Assembly (NCBI GenBank): GCA_965215385.1
Contig: OZ244059.1
Span: 1,302,001-1,366,000, forward strand
From: JAPORY01 sp965215385
GTDB lineage: Bacteria; Pseudomonadota; Alphaproteobacteria; Rhodobacterales; Rhodobacteraceae
DNA: 64,000 nucleotides
Direction of reading: 5' to 3'
The translations under genes and the position numbers were made by a program. Of this stretch, positions 18,129-27,244 are shown one piece after another; position 1 is the stretch's first letter, and the number at the start of each line of letters is the position of its first letter. The notes below the pieces were generated by a model that was not told the DNA's origin, searched no databases, and worked only from the letters and a program-made list of their open reading frames with translations.

Positions 18129-18761
18129 TCACGCATCCGCGGCTGCACTGGCAGTGGACTCTTCCGTCTCGTCTTCCACACGCGAAGGATGCCTTTCTAG
18201 CAACCCTGTTGCCCGCAATTCCTTTAGTCCGGGTAAGTCGTGTGCGCTTTCCAATCCGAAATGATCCAAAAAACCCTGCGTGACCATGTAGGTAACAGGG
18301 CGCCCGGGTGTCGTTTTACGACGACCAAAACGTATCCAATCCATCTCCAGCAACAAATCAAGCGTGCCCCGACTCGCTGAAACCCCACGAATCTCCTCAA
18401 TTTCGGCTCGCGTTACTGGCTGATGATACGCTATTATTGCTAGGGTTTCTGTCGCCGCTCGCGATAACTTACGAACCTCAACCATCTCTTGCTGCAGCAA
18501 AAAAGCATACTCGGCAGCCGTTCGAAGTGCCCAGGCATTCCCGACTGAAACTAATCGGACTCCGCGATTTTGATAGCACTCGCGCAATTTCTTTACTGCC
18601 GTAAGAACGTCACATCCCGGCGGCAGGCGCGCTTCCAGCATTCTCTGCGTCACTGGTTCAGTGCTAGCAAACAAAATTGCTTCCACCATTCGCTCTTGCT
18701 CCGCAGCTGACGGAGTGCCGAAGAGACCTTTTGGTTTTTCTTCGCCATCGCTGTGAGTCAC
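18129..18761 (-). CDS. scpB: Segregation and condensation protein B
   Basis: ScpB is the winged-helix partner (kite subunit) of the SMC-ScpAB condensin that organises the chromosome. The start is taken as the GTG at 18761, which overlaps the scpA stop as GTGA and gives 210 residues; the frame runs further upstream only through scpA. Family features are RMVEAILFASTEPV, RKLSRAATETLAIIAYHQP, TRAEIEEIRGVSA, GRPVTYMVTQGFLDHFGL and the acidic tail. Many alphaproteobacteria have tatA-tatB-tatC directly after scpB. Here the next gene is the convergent lipoprotein, so that synteny is broken. Confidence 0.93.
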   Translation of the reverse strand: MTHSDGEEKPKGLFGTPSAAEQERMVEAILFASTEPVTQRMLEARLPPGCDVLTAVKKLRECYQNRGVRLVSVGNAWALRTAAEYAFLLQQEMVEVRKLSRAATETLAIIAYHQPVTRAEIEEIRGVSASRGTLDLLLEMDWIRFGRRKTTPGRPVTYMVTQGFLDHFGLESAHDLPGLKELRATGLLERHPSRVEDETEESTASAAADA

Positions 18762-19546
18762 GGTCGGTGCTCCTTGCACTTGAGTTCCAACGGCGAAAAG
18801 GGCTCGGCCTGTCGCAGTTCCAATTGACCTTCCCGTGCAAGTTCGAGAACCGCCGCAAACGATGAGGCCGTCACCGATCGCCGCATCTCTGGATGGGCCT
18901 GCCAATCTTTCAATATAAAACTCCGTAAATCCGTCCAGTCTACGACTTGTCGGATTGTCTCACGCAGCCGAGTGAGTGCCTGCTCAATCGCGAATACCGG
19001 CGGCGGACGAATTTCGTATTGTTGCAGTTCGCCGCGGGTCATAATACGCGCATAACCTTGAGTAAGCTCTAACAAAGTAGCTGTGTACTTCACCTGTTTC
19101 ACTCGCTTGACCACCTCGGGGCAACCGCGAACAAAAAAGTTACGCCCGCGTTGATCTCGTGCCATGAGTTGTGCCGCGCAACGACGCATCGCGTGAAGGC
19201 GCTCAAGTTGAAAGGCTAAATAGGCAGCAAGCTCTTCGCCGGTTGGCCCCTCATCCTCCTCTGACGGTGGTAACAAGAGTCGCGACTTGAGAAATGCTAG
19301 CCACGCCGCCATAACGAGATAATCTGCCGCCAACTCAATCCGCAGCACGCGGGCTCTTCGAATAAATTCAAGATATTGCTCGGCGAGTTCCAAAACCGAA
19401 ATCTTCCGTAAATCGACCTTCTGCGTGCGCGAGAGCGCGAGCAACAGATCAAGCGGCCCTTCGAAGCCATCAATATCAACGATGAACGCCTCCGTTGAAG
19501 ACAATCCTTCCAACGGTGGGATATCTTCAAATTCAACGTCCGTCAT
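18758..19546 (-). CDS. scpA: Segregation and condensation protein A
   Basis: ScpA is the kleisin that bridges SMC heads. The 262-residue protein shows DGFEGPLDLLLALSRTQKVD near residue 27, EQYLEFIRRAR, YLVMAAWLAFLKSRLLLP and the C-terminal winged helix (SFAAVLELAREGQLELRQ). It overlaps nagZ upstream by 14 bases and scpB downstream by 4, inside the leftward operon dgt, argS, SPOR, nagZ, scpA, scpB. Confidence 0.94.
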   Translation of the reverse strand: MTDVEFEDIPPLEGLSSTEAFIVDIDGFEGPLDLLLALSRTQKVDLRKISVLELAEQYLEFIRRARVLRIELAADYLVMAAWLAFLKSRLLLPPSEEDEGPTGEELAAYLAFQLERLHAMRRCAAQLMARDQRGRNFFVRGCPEVVKRVKQVKYTATLLELTQGYARIMTRGELQQYEIRPPPVFAIEQALTRLRETIRQVVDWTDLRSFILKDWQAHPEMRRSVTASSFAAVLELAREGQLELRQAEPFSPLELKCKEHRP

Positions 19547-20549
19547 TCGCCAATTCTCGCGTAAGTTGACTTAGTTCCGCCTCTAGGGCGGGAAGGTCGA
19601 CTATTCCGCCCAGTTGTCGCAAGGTTAAGGCTGCGTCAGCCCGCTTCTTTGTCTCTGTAGACATTTCGCCCGCATGAATTGCGACCAGTTCGCGGTCCTT
19701 CAATGAACTATTACAACTCACTACAATGTCACAACCAGCAGCAATCGCTTGTTCGGCCAAGGTCGCCAAGTCTCCGCCAAGGGCTTTCATGCCGAGGTCA
19801 TCGGAGAGGATGAGACCGTCAAATCCGAGGTTTTTTCGCGCATATTCTAAAACCGCTAACGACAATGTTGCGGGCACTTTAGAGTCGAGAGCTTCATAAA
19901 CCACGTGCGCCGTCATTGCCAAAGGCATATTTCGCAATCCGCGGAAAGTGGCAAAATCTGTTGCTTCGAGCGCGGCAAGCGGTTCAAACACCCGCGGTAA
20001 ATCGTGGTGACTATCAACGGTTGCCCGACCGTGTCCTGGCAAGTGCTTTATTACTGGCAAGACGCCAGCATCAAGATGAGCTCTCGCGACCTCTCTGCCT
20101 AGCTCAATCACTCTATCAGGCTCAGATCCAAGACAGCGATTCCTAAGGAAATCGTGTGTGAACGCGAATGCTAAATCAACAACGGGTGCGCAGTTGCAGT
20201 CAATGCCTAAACACCGTAATTCATGGGCAATCAGTCGGTACCGCAACCATATCACGCGCAACGCTTGCTGACCCGCCAGTTCTACCTGTTGCAGGGGCGA
20301 TGGCCAATCGCGTGCCAGTGGCGGTCGTAACCGCGCCACCCGACCACCCTCTTGATCAATCAATATTGGCGCGTTCCAACCCACTGTATCACGGAACTCA
20401 GCACAAAGTGCCCGAATTTGATTTCCCGTATCAAGGTTGCGAGCAAACAAAATGAGACCAAAGGGACCATAACGCCGAAATAAATCCTTCTCGGCGGGCG
20501 TAAGACGCAATCCCTCGACATCCAAAATTACAGCATGTGCACTGGGCAT
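19533..20549 (-). CDS. nagZ: Beta-N-acetylglucosaminidase NagZ, glycoside hydrolase family 3
   Basis: NagZ removes N-acetylglucosamine from anhydromuropeptides during cytosolic cell-wall recycling. The family signature KHLPGHGRATVDSHHDLP carries the mobile-loop Asp/His pair, and ILSDDLGMKAL holds the likely nucleophile Asp. LIDQEGGRVARLR is also typical. I start at the ATG 20549, eight bases after the SPOR-gene stop, giving 338 residues. An in-frame ATG at 20582 lies inside the SPOR gene. The product sits in the conserved cell-wall/condensin operon. Confidence 0.93.
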   Translation of the reverse strand: MPSAHAVILDVEGLRLTPAEKDLFRRYGPFGLILFARNLDTGNQIRALCAEFRDTVGWNAPILIDQEGGRVARLRPPLARDWPSPLQQVELAGQQALRVIWLRYRLIAHELRCLGIDCNCAPVVDLAFAFTHDFLRNRCLGSEPDRVIELGREVARAHLDAGVLPVIKHLPGHGRATVDSHHDLPRVFEPLAALEATDFATFRGLRNMPLAMTAHVVYEALDSKVPATLSLAVLEYARKNLGFDGLILSDDLGMKALGGDLATLAEQAIAAGCDIVVSCNSSLKDRELVAIHAGEMSTETKKRADAALTLRQLGGIVDLPALEAELSQLTRELANDGR

Positions 20550-20557
20550 AACGGCAG

Positions 20558-21538
20558 TTACCGGGTCACCACCGGAATGCACTCAGCACCCTCAGCCACC
20601 AGCACCGAGCAAAAGCGTCGTGCATCGCTCAAGTCGCTAAAGCCCAGGGCTCGCAAGCGGTAGAAAGTTCGTCCGCCGCCCTCCGCAAATTGCACGATTC
20701 GTTTTTTTCCGCCCATATAGGCTCCGAAACTCGAGTGCAAACGGGACCATTCATTTCTGGCCACATCAGCTGACGAAAATGCCCCCAGCTGCACCACATT
20801 TGTCCCGATGGGAACATCTTCGGGCAAAACTTCTAGGGTCTCCGTTGACAATGCGACGCGCTCTGGTGACGAAGTAGGCGGCGGCAAACGGAGTTCTTGC
20901 GGTCGGAGATTTGGACGCACAGAGAGCGAAACCCCCGAAACAGTTGGTGATACAACTGCTTTTACGTCATTGGTGGACTGCACTATACTATCTTTCGGTT
21001 CAGAATCTCCGATTAAAAAACCCTCATCAACAGACCCTAAACCTACAGGCAGGTCTGCGTGAGCATTCAATTTGATCGTATCTGCAGTTTGAAGATTTAA
21101 TTGGCGAGTGGTCGTGTCAGTCGTATTTTGCCCCGCCTTAGTCGTTGGCGTAGACTCAATGCCTCGTAGCCGTCCCATCGGCAAATCCTCCTCCACTAGT
21201 CCCAGTGGTTCTGGAGCAAAAGTCAAATCACTCGAAATTACCGCAGCCCCCCGTTCAATCACCTCATTGACTGAAAGACCTTGATTATCGGCTAGGTGTC
21301 CGCCAGGATCATCGGGTGCAACGCGCATAGAACCCTCTGGCGAGGAAACAATGGGTATCTGGAGGTTCTCACTGTTTGTTCCCAGAGAATAAATCCAGAC
21401 TCCCCCAGCCAATAAAATGGCGACCAAAGTCAGTCCATTAAAGAAACTCGCAAGTCTCAATGGCACCTGACTGCGACGTGCAGACGGCACACCGTCGCCA
21501 GCAATTGAACCGCTTGGATGCTTGAGCGGACGGTTCAT
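20558..21538 (-). CDS. Membrane-anchored SPOR-domain protein
   Basis: SPOR domains bind glycan strands lacking stem peptides at the division site. The 326-residue protein has a short cytoplasmic N-terminus, a single membrane segment at about residues 36-52 (LTLVAILLAGGVWIYSL) and a long low-complexity periplasmic linker. The C-terminal SPOR domain starts near 245 (NVVQLGAFSSADVARNEWSR) and ends FYRLRALGFSDLSDARRFC with ECIPV. It lies between argS and nagZ, its normal place in alphaproteobacteria. Confidence 0.9.
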   Translation of the reverse strand: MNRPLKHPSGSIAGDGVPSARRSQVPLRLASFFNGLTLVAILLAGGVWIYSLGTNSENLQIPIVSSPEGSMRVAPDDPGGHLADNQGLSVNEVIERGAAVISSDLTFAPEPLGLVEEDLPMGRLRGIESTPTTKAGQNTTDTTTRQLNLQTADTIKLNAHADLPVGLGSVDEGFLIGDSEPKDSIVQSTNDVKAVVSPTVSGVSLSVRPNLRPQELRLPPPTSSPERVALSTETLEVLPEDVPIGTNVVQLGAFSSADVARNEWSRLHSSFGAYMGGKKRIVQFAEGGGRTFYRLRALGFSDLSDARRFCSVLVAEGAECIPVVTR

Positions 21539-21614
21539 GGTTGCCTCATGGTATCATTCGCATCGGGCATGAACTCGGCTATTTAGTCATTAAAGCCACC
21601 ATAGCAGTTCTGAA

Positions 21615-23360
21615 CTATCGCATTTCTTGCATCGGTGTTACTCCCAGTATACCAAGACCTGCGGCAATTTCAATCGAAACCGCTCGCGCCAGCGCGATTC
21701 TCGCAAGACTTTCCGTCACATTGCTTTCTTGAATGATCCGCAGTTGCGGCTCGTCATGCCCACGATTCCACAACCGGTGAAACTCGCCCGCGAGTTCAAA
21801 CAAGAAAAAGGCAATCTTGTGCGGCTCGTAGTTTTGTGCCGCGATCTCAACTACCCGCGGCCATTCAGCTAGCTTTTTTATCACCGCGAGTTCGGCCGCG
21901 TGACTTAGAGGGACTAAGTCGATATCGATCAATGCATCGTCATCAATACGCAAGCCGAGGCGCCGTGCCCGGCGAAGAACACTCATGATCCGTGCATAAG
22001 CATATTGCACATAGAAGACCGGATTATCGCGACTCTGTTCAAGCACCTTATCAAAATCAAAATCAAGAGTGGCGTCGTTTTTTCGTGTCAGCATTACAAA
22101 GCGCGTTACGTCCCTACCCACCCGTTCAATAAGGTCTCTCAAGGAAACAAAACTGCCGCTTCTTTTCGACATCTTGAACGGTTCACCATTCTTTAGCAAC
22201 CGAACGAGTTGTATGAGCTTGATGTCAAAGGTCGCTGTTCCGTCCGACAGGGCACTCACCGCCGCTTTCATACGTTTGACATAACCGGAATGATCCGCTC
22301 CAAAGACATCAATTAAAATATCATATCCACGAGAGATTTTGTCAAAGTGGTAAGCAATATCGGGCGCGAAATACGTCCAGTTTCCGTCGGACTTCTTTAG
22401 TGGTCGATCAACATCGTCACCGTGCGATGTAGACCGAAATAGCGTCTGAATGCGCGGCTCCCAATCTTCGGGAACCTTGCCTTTCGGTGGTGTCAATTGG
22501 CCCTGGTAAATCAGGTCTTTGCTAGCGAGATCTTCAACTGACGCTTCTATCCGGCCAGAATCATAGAGTGATTTTTCGCTAAAATAGACATCCATTTCGA
22601 CCCCCAAGGTGGCTAAGTCTTCACGGATCAACGTCATCATTGCGTCAGTTGAATATTCACGTAATGCCGCCAGCCATTCTTCCTCTGGTCGATCAAGCCA
22701 AATCTCCCCCTTCTCATCCGCGAGTTTGTTTCCGATTGCGACGAGATAATCGCCTGGATAGGAATCATCGCCAAATATGACCTCTCGACCAAGGGCCTCC
22801 AAGTATCGCAAATACACCGACCGTGCTAAGGTATCGACTTGCGCTCCTCCGTCATTGATATAGTACTCGCGAGTGACCTCGTAACCTGCAAAGGCTAGTA
22901 GATTCGCCAATGCGTCACCAAAGACCGCACCACGGGTATGACCAACATGCAATGGACCCGTTGGATTTGCCGAGACAAATTCGATGTTGACGCATCGCCC
23001 CCTGCCGATATCAGATCGGCCAAATTCCTCACCGCTCTTGATTACTTGCGGGATTGACTGCTGCCAGTATCTGAGTTCCAAACGCAAATTCAAAAAACCA
23101 GGCCCGGCAACCTCGGCGGTTGTGATGCGCGAGTCTTCCTGCAGGCGTTTGCCTAAATCGGTCGCTATATCGTGCGGTTTTCGGTCAGCGCTTTTCAATA
23201 CCAAAGCCGCGTTGGTGGCAACATCGCCGTGTGCAAGATCGCGAGGTGGTTCGACCGTGACGCGCTGCATGTCACAAGCCGCTGGCAGCTGCCCACCTTT
23301 TACCATTGCCTCGAGTTCGTGGATTACCAGAGCTCGAAGATCCGAAAATATGTTCATCAT
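21615..23360 (-). CDS. argS: Arginyl-tRNA synthetase
   Basis: This class I synthetase charges tRNA-Arg. The 581-residue protein has the N-terminal Add-1 tRNA-contact domain, the HIGH-type motif HVGH at 138-141 in NPTGPLHVGHTRG, REYYINDGGAQVD and the KMSKRSG loop, unusually well conserved for an ArgRS. The anticodon-binding DALR domain ends with a methionine/arginine-rich tail. It lies 46 bases after dgt in the same operon. Confidence 0.96.
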   Translation of the reverse strand: MMNIFSDLRALVIHELEAMVKGGQLPAACDMQRVTVEPPRDLAHGDVATNAALVLKSADRKPHDIATDLGKRLQEDSRITTAEVAGPGFLNLRLELRYWQQSIPQVIKSGEEFGRSDIGRGRCVNIEFVSANPTGPLHVGHTRGAVFGDALANLLAFAGYEVTREYYINDGGAQVDTLARSVYLRYLEALGREVIFGDDSYPGDYLVAIGNKLADEKGEIWLDRPEEEWLAALREYSTDAMMTLIREDLATLGVEMDVYFSEKSLYDSGRIEASVEDLASKDLIYQGQLTPPKGKVPEDWEPRIQTLFRSTSHGDDVDRPLKKSDGNWTYFAPDIAYHFDKISRGYDILIDVFGADHSGYVKRMKAAVSALSDGTATFDIKLIQLVRLLKNGEPFKMSKRSGSFVSLRDLIERVGRDVTRFVMLTRKNDATLDFDFDKVLEQSRDNPVFYVQYAYARIMSVLRRARRLGLRIDDDALIDIDLVPLSHAAELAVIKKLAEWPRVVEIAAQNYEPHKIAFFLFELAGEFHRLWNRGHDEPQLRIIQESNVTESLARIALARAVSIEIAAGLGILGVTPMQEMR

Positions 23361-23406
23361 TATAGATCCAGAGTTTTAACCGACTTGGCTGGTGCGGCGA
23401 CAGGGT

Positions 23407-24570
23407 TTAATCAACAAACAAATCTTTAGGCGTCGAATTTGTTAGCCGTGCGTACTCATGAATTGCGAAGCGATCCGTCATTCCAGCAATATAATCTGAA
23501 ACTGTTCGCGCTACCGCAGTTTGTTCGTGCGCCGCTTCAATCTCAATTCGCCACGGTTCCGGTAAATAGTCGTGACGGTCGCAATACAGTGCAAACAATT
23601 TTTCTACGACGCTTCTTGCTTCCCGTAGCCGCCTTACGATGATCGGTGCTTGATACATTCGCACCGACAAGAATTCTCGCAAACTTGATAACTCTGACTG
23701 CATCGCACTTGAGAACGCAATCACGGGATGATCGAGTGTTCTAATGTCCGCAGCCGAACCGGCTCCCGATTCCGTCAGTAACTTGCGGGCGTGAACAATA
23801 ACATCACCGACCATTGCTCCAAAGACACGGCGCAGGGCTTCATGCTGGCGACGATGCGCAGCCAAATTTTGATACCGAGCGTCAACTTCTTGGTAGGCTT
23901 GTTGCAGAATTGGCAGGGATTGTAGGTCACCCTCTCCAAACAGGGACGCGCGCAGTCCGTCCTGGATATCGTGATTGATATAAGCGATATCGTCAGCAAT
24001 GGCGGCGACCTGCCCTTCCGCACTCGCGTGCGAATGGAGTTCAAGGTCATACATATCGTTGCTGGCAGCCAACACATACGAAACGGAATGTTTGACGGGT
24101 CCATTGTGTTTGCAAAGCGCTTCGAGCGTTTCCCAAGTTAAATTGAGGCCATCGAAGTCGGCATAATTTTGCTCAAGTTTTGTGACAATCTTTAGAGAAT
24201 GCGCGTTGTGCTCAAAACCACCATAGGGCTGCATAAGCTTGTGCAACACTTCTTCACCAGCGTGACCAAACGGGGGGTGACCTAAATCATGGGATAAGGC
24301 AACGGCCTCGGTCAGATCGGAATTTAACTGCAAAGCCGCGGCCACAGTTCGAGCGACTTGCGCCACCTCAAGCGAGTGGGTCAAGCGCGTGCGATAGTGA
24401 TCACCCTCATGCTCGACAAATACTTGCGTTTTGTGTTTGAGTCTGCGAAAAGCAGTTGAGTGAATTATTCGGTCACGATCACGCTGAAATTCTGAGCGGA
24501 AAAGGCTCGCTCGCTCCGCGACTCGGCGTCCTCTTGATTGTTCGGGATCTGAGGCGTACGGCGCAAGCAC
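23407..24570 (-). CDS. dgt: Deoxyguanosinetriphosphate triphosphohydrolase-like protein
   Basis: This HD-domain enzyme is predicted to cleave dNTPs to nucleoside and triphosphate. Visible family motifs are STAFRRLKHKTQVF, RLTHSLEVAQ with the first metal His, SHDLGHPPFGHAGE (HD pair) and IADDIAYINHDIQDGL (last Asp). The 387-residue length matches the bacterial dGTPase type 2 group. It is the first gene of the operon running to scpB and is divergent from erpA, with 79 bases between them. Confidence 0.93.
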   Translation of the reverse strand: MLAPYASDPEQSRGRRVAERASLFRSEFQRDRDRIIHSTAFRRLKHKTQVFVEHEGDHYRTRLTHSLEVAQVARTVAAALQLNSDLTEAVALSHDLGHPPFGHAGEEVLHKLMQPYGGFEHNAHSLKIVTKLEQNYADFDGLNLTWETLEALCKHNGPVKHSVSYVLAASNDMYDLELHSHASAEGQVAAIADDIAYINHDIQDGLRASLFGEGDLQSLPILQQAYQEVDARYQNLAAHRRQHEALRRVFGAMVGDVIVHARKLLTESGAGSAADIRTLDHPVIAFSSAMQSELSSLREFLSVRMYQAPIIVRRLREARSVVEKLFALYCDRHDYLPEPWRIEIEAAHEQTAVARTVSDYIAGMTDRFAIHEYARLTNSTPKDLFVD

Positions 24571-24649
24571 TTTGTATCCTGACCTTGAGATAACCTTTGC
24601 CCACCTCTATATTGAGTCTTAGACAGTTTCAAACCGTAGCGTATATTCG

Positions 24650-24973
24650 ATGAAACTACCACCAAATGTCACCGACCGGGCCTTTGAGCGACTCGCGGAA
24701 ATTGGCGCCGCAAATCAGGGGCAGGCCTTACGGATCGCTGTCGAAGGTGGTGGCTGTTCTGGGTTTCAATATGACATTGCGCTTGACGAACCGCGAGCGG
24801 ACGACCTCGTTCTTTGCGGTAATGGACAAAAGGTGGTCGTTGACAAATTGTCGTTATCCTTTTTGGAAAATGCGACCATAGATTTTGCCGAAGAGTTGAT
24901 CGGCGCCCGGTTCATCGTGGTCAATCCCAATGCATCATCCTCCTGCGGTTGCGGCACCTCCTTTTCGATGTAA
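24650..24973 (+). CDS. erpA: Iron-sulfur cluster insertion protein, A-type carrier
   Basis: A-type carriers pass [4Fe-4S] clusters to apoproteins. The 107-residue protein has the three invariant cysteines C36 (GGGCSGFQY), C99 and C101 (SCGCGTSF). The divergent dgt and downstream xthA form the alphaproteobacterial neighbourhood in which this erpA-like gene is usual. An IscA role cannot be excluded from sequence alone. Confidence 0.92.
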   Translation: MKLPPNVTDRAFERLAEIGAANQGQALRIAVEGGGCSGFQYDIALDEPRADDLVLCGNGQKVVVDKLSLSFLENATIDFAEELIGARFIVVNPNASSSCGCGTSFSM

Positions 24974-25091
24974 TTCGCCGCGCTTCGGATTAGCGCAATC
25001 ATTCGCAACAGACCGCCCGCAATCACCAAAATCATGCAACCAGCCAGTCGGTGATTAAACCCGTGCACCTGATCCGTCGCCAGTATCCGTC

Positions 25092-25871
25092 GTGATTATC
25101 GCAACTTATAATGTGAACAGCGTTAAGGCGCGAGTAACCGCCGTTGTCGATTGGCTCGGCGAACGATCACCGGATGTCGTGGTACTCCAAGAAACAAAGT
25201 GCACCGATGATGTTTTTCCAACGTCAATCTTTGAAGACTGCGGCTACTGCGTGGAGATGCACGGCCAAAAGAGTTACAATGGCGTCGCGATCCTGTCAAA
25301 AATTGCGCTCGAGGATGTAAAATGCGGATTGCCGGGCGACGATGCGGATGCCCAGGCCCGTTGGATTGAAGCGACCGTCGTTGACAAACAGGCCCTTCGC
25401 ATCTGTGGACTGTATCTGCCAAACGGCAATCCCGCACCGGGCCCCAAGTTTGATTACAAAATCGAATGGATGCAACGCGCTTACGAGCGAGCGAAGGTTT
25501 TACTCGCCGATGAAATGCCAACCGTTATGGCTGGTGACTATAACGTGATTCCGCAAGACGAGGATTGCAAAGATCCCGAACAGTGGAGCGGTGATGCTCT
25601 CACACGCACTGAGTCTCGTATCGCCTTTCGACGGATATTGAACTTGGGCTTTACCGACGCCTTTCGCCTAAACAACTTTGAGGCTGGGCATTACAGTTTC
25701 TGGGATTATCAGTCTGGTGCTTGGAACAAAGACAACGGCATCCGTATTGATCACCTACTACTATCGCCACACGCAACCGACCGTTTTCGGGACAGTGGCA
25801 TCGATAAATATATGCGCGGGCGCGAGCGGCCTTCTGACCATGTCCCGGTTTGGATCGATCTTGATCTATAG
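25092..25871 (+). CDS. xthA: Exodeoxyribonuclease III
   Basis: This AP endonuclease and 3' exonuclease works in base excision repair. The 259-residue EEP-fold protein shows ATYNVNSVKAR, LQETKCTD (metal Glu), GLYLPNGNP, MAGDYNVIP, the GIRIDHLLLSP segment and the final SDHVPVWIDLDL (catalytic Asp-His). The start is a GTG at 25092. It lies 118 bases downstream of erpA. Confidence 0.95.
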   Translation: MIIATYNVNSVKARVTAVVDWLGERSPDVVVLQETKCTDDVFPTSIFEDCGYCVEMHGQKSYNGVAILSKIALEDVKCGLPGDDADAQARWIEATVVDKQALRICGLYLPNGNPAPGPKFDYKIEWMQRAYERAKVLLADEMPTVMAGDYNVIPQDEDCKDPEQWSGDALTRTESRIAFRRILNLGFTDAFRLNNFEAGHYSFWDYQSGAWNKDNGIRIDHLLLSPHATDRFRDSGIDKYMRGRERPSDHVPVWIDLDL

Positions 25872-26188
25872 CCCGATCATTCCCTCGTTCGCTGCTGGCT
25901 CAAAATTGTGATCCTGACCTGGCACCCTTTCCCTGCAAAATATGATCGCTTCTGGGGTAAGATTAGCGGTACCTGATAAAATTCGAGTGCGCATTTTTCA
26001 TACCGCAGCAACGCTTAATGATTTGGCAAATTTCGGGGTAATGGACTCGATACCGGACCTAGTTATCCGTCTTAGTCGTTCATCATCTTTCTACACCGAA
26101 TTGGTCACTCATCAACAGAGTGGGCATACCGCCTGAATGCCATCTGCACAGCGTCAAGCAGGGTTTATTGTTATCCTAGACTCGAGTT

Positions 26189-27010
26189 TTATTCCGACAC
26201 CTTTCCTTCTAGCGTTGTTTCGGAAAAATTCCATGGTCTTGCATTGCCGATAAGCCAACGTTTGATTTCTTCGTCTTCCTGCCTTAGTGTCCATGCTCCG
26301 TGAGGGAGGCCGCGAATCCGCTCAAGGTCATTCGTCGAGAGCATCTCTTTGTTCAGATAGGTGCGTATCGACAGAATTTGTTTGCGTTCCCGCCCGCCGC
26401 TTTCTTGGTTTGGGTCCATCTCCATGAACACCATCACCAGTGCCCCGTCATTCCAGGGCAACATGAAACTATGCATGTCAAATTCTGCTACATCCAATAT
26501 ATATGCGTGCAGAGCGACATTCGTGCACATTCCAAGCAAATGAGGAATGGATTCTTGCAATTGATCGGGAGCTAATGCTCCCCGCTCAACAAGTCGGGCA
26601 ATAGCGTGGTGACTAATTGATCCAACAATAATGGTGCTGGTTCCGATGCCATCGTTAGCAGCATACTCAAAGAAAACATTGGTTTGGAAGACTGCTCGTT
26701 CGGAGTAGAGGGGCTGCATATCCTCGGGAAGCCGAAAAATCTGATTCTCTGTCGAATTCGAAAAACCGACTGCCAACAGGGTGACATCGTTGCGAGTCCA
26801 CCGCAACACCCTCGGAGACCGCAATATCGGACTCAATACTGGCGCGAGCCGCTTAATGACCCTGCCTGGCTTTTTTGAATAGCAATATTTTTCAAAGATA
26901 TCGAGTGCCATCTCGCCGCCAGCCCCATCAAGCCACGTCAAGAGCCGATCATGGGGCGGCAGGTGGTTCAAGTAAGCTGTTGCATGCCCGCGTGCAATTT
27001 TTTCGTACAT
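26189..27010 (-). CDS. Conserved-looking protein of unknown function
   Basis: I do not recognise the family. The 273-residue product has no signal peptide or clear membrane segment. A central stretch GSISHHAIARLVERGALAP resembles a motif in uncharacterised alphaproteobacterial proteins, and an acidic loop MEMDPNQESGGRERKQ follows. Even codon use and the absence of a competing frame support translation. The neighbours are the convergent xthA and the same-strand FAD monooxygenase, 234 bases upstream. The C-terminus is hydrophilic and charged. Confidence 0.6.
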   Translation of the reverse strand: MYEKIARGHATAYLNHLPPHDRLLTWLDGAGGEMALDIFEKYCYSKKPGRVIKRLAPVLSPILRSPRVLRWTRNDVTLLAVGFSNSTENQIFRLPEDMQPLYSERAVFQTNVFFEYAANDGIGTSTIIVGSISHHAIARLVERGALAPDQLQESIPHLLGMCTNVALHAYILDVAEFDMHSFMLPWNDGALVMVFMEMDPNQESGGRERKQILSIRTYLNKEMLSTNDLERIRGLPHGAWTLRQEDEEIKRWLIGNARPWNFSETTLEGKVSE

Positions 27011-27244
27011 CTGACAACCTCAGTTCAAAGGCAGCATGACTCGATTACAGCCAAACTCAGTATTGCTTATCAGATAACGATAATCTGGAAACCATACTGC
27101 TTCAAGATTCGAAATTGCTCAGCGACATCGCAACCGACTTAAGCGGCATCGACCAAGAAATTAACAACGCGCAACGATAACGGTTCTCTGCCCGTGGAAA
27201 GAAGTTTTCCCAACTGATAAAACTAGTTCAGTAGCAGGTAGTAG

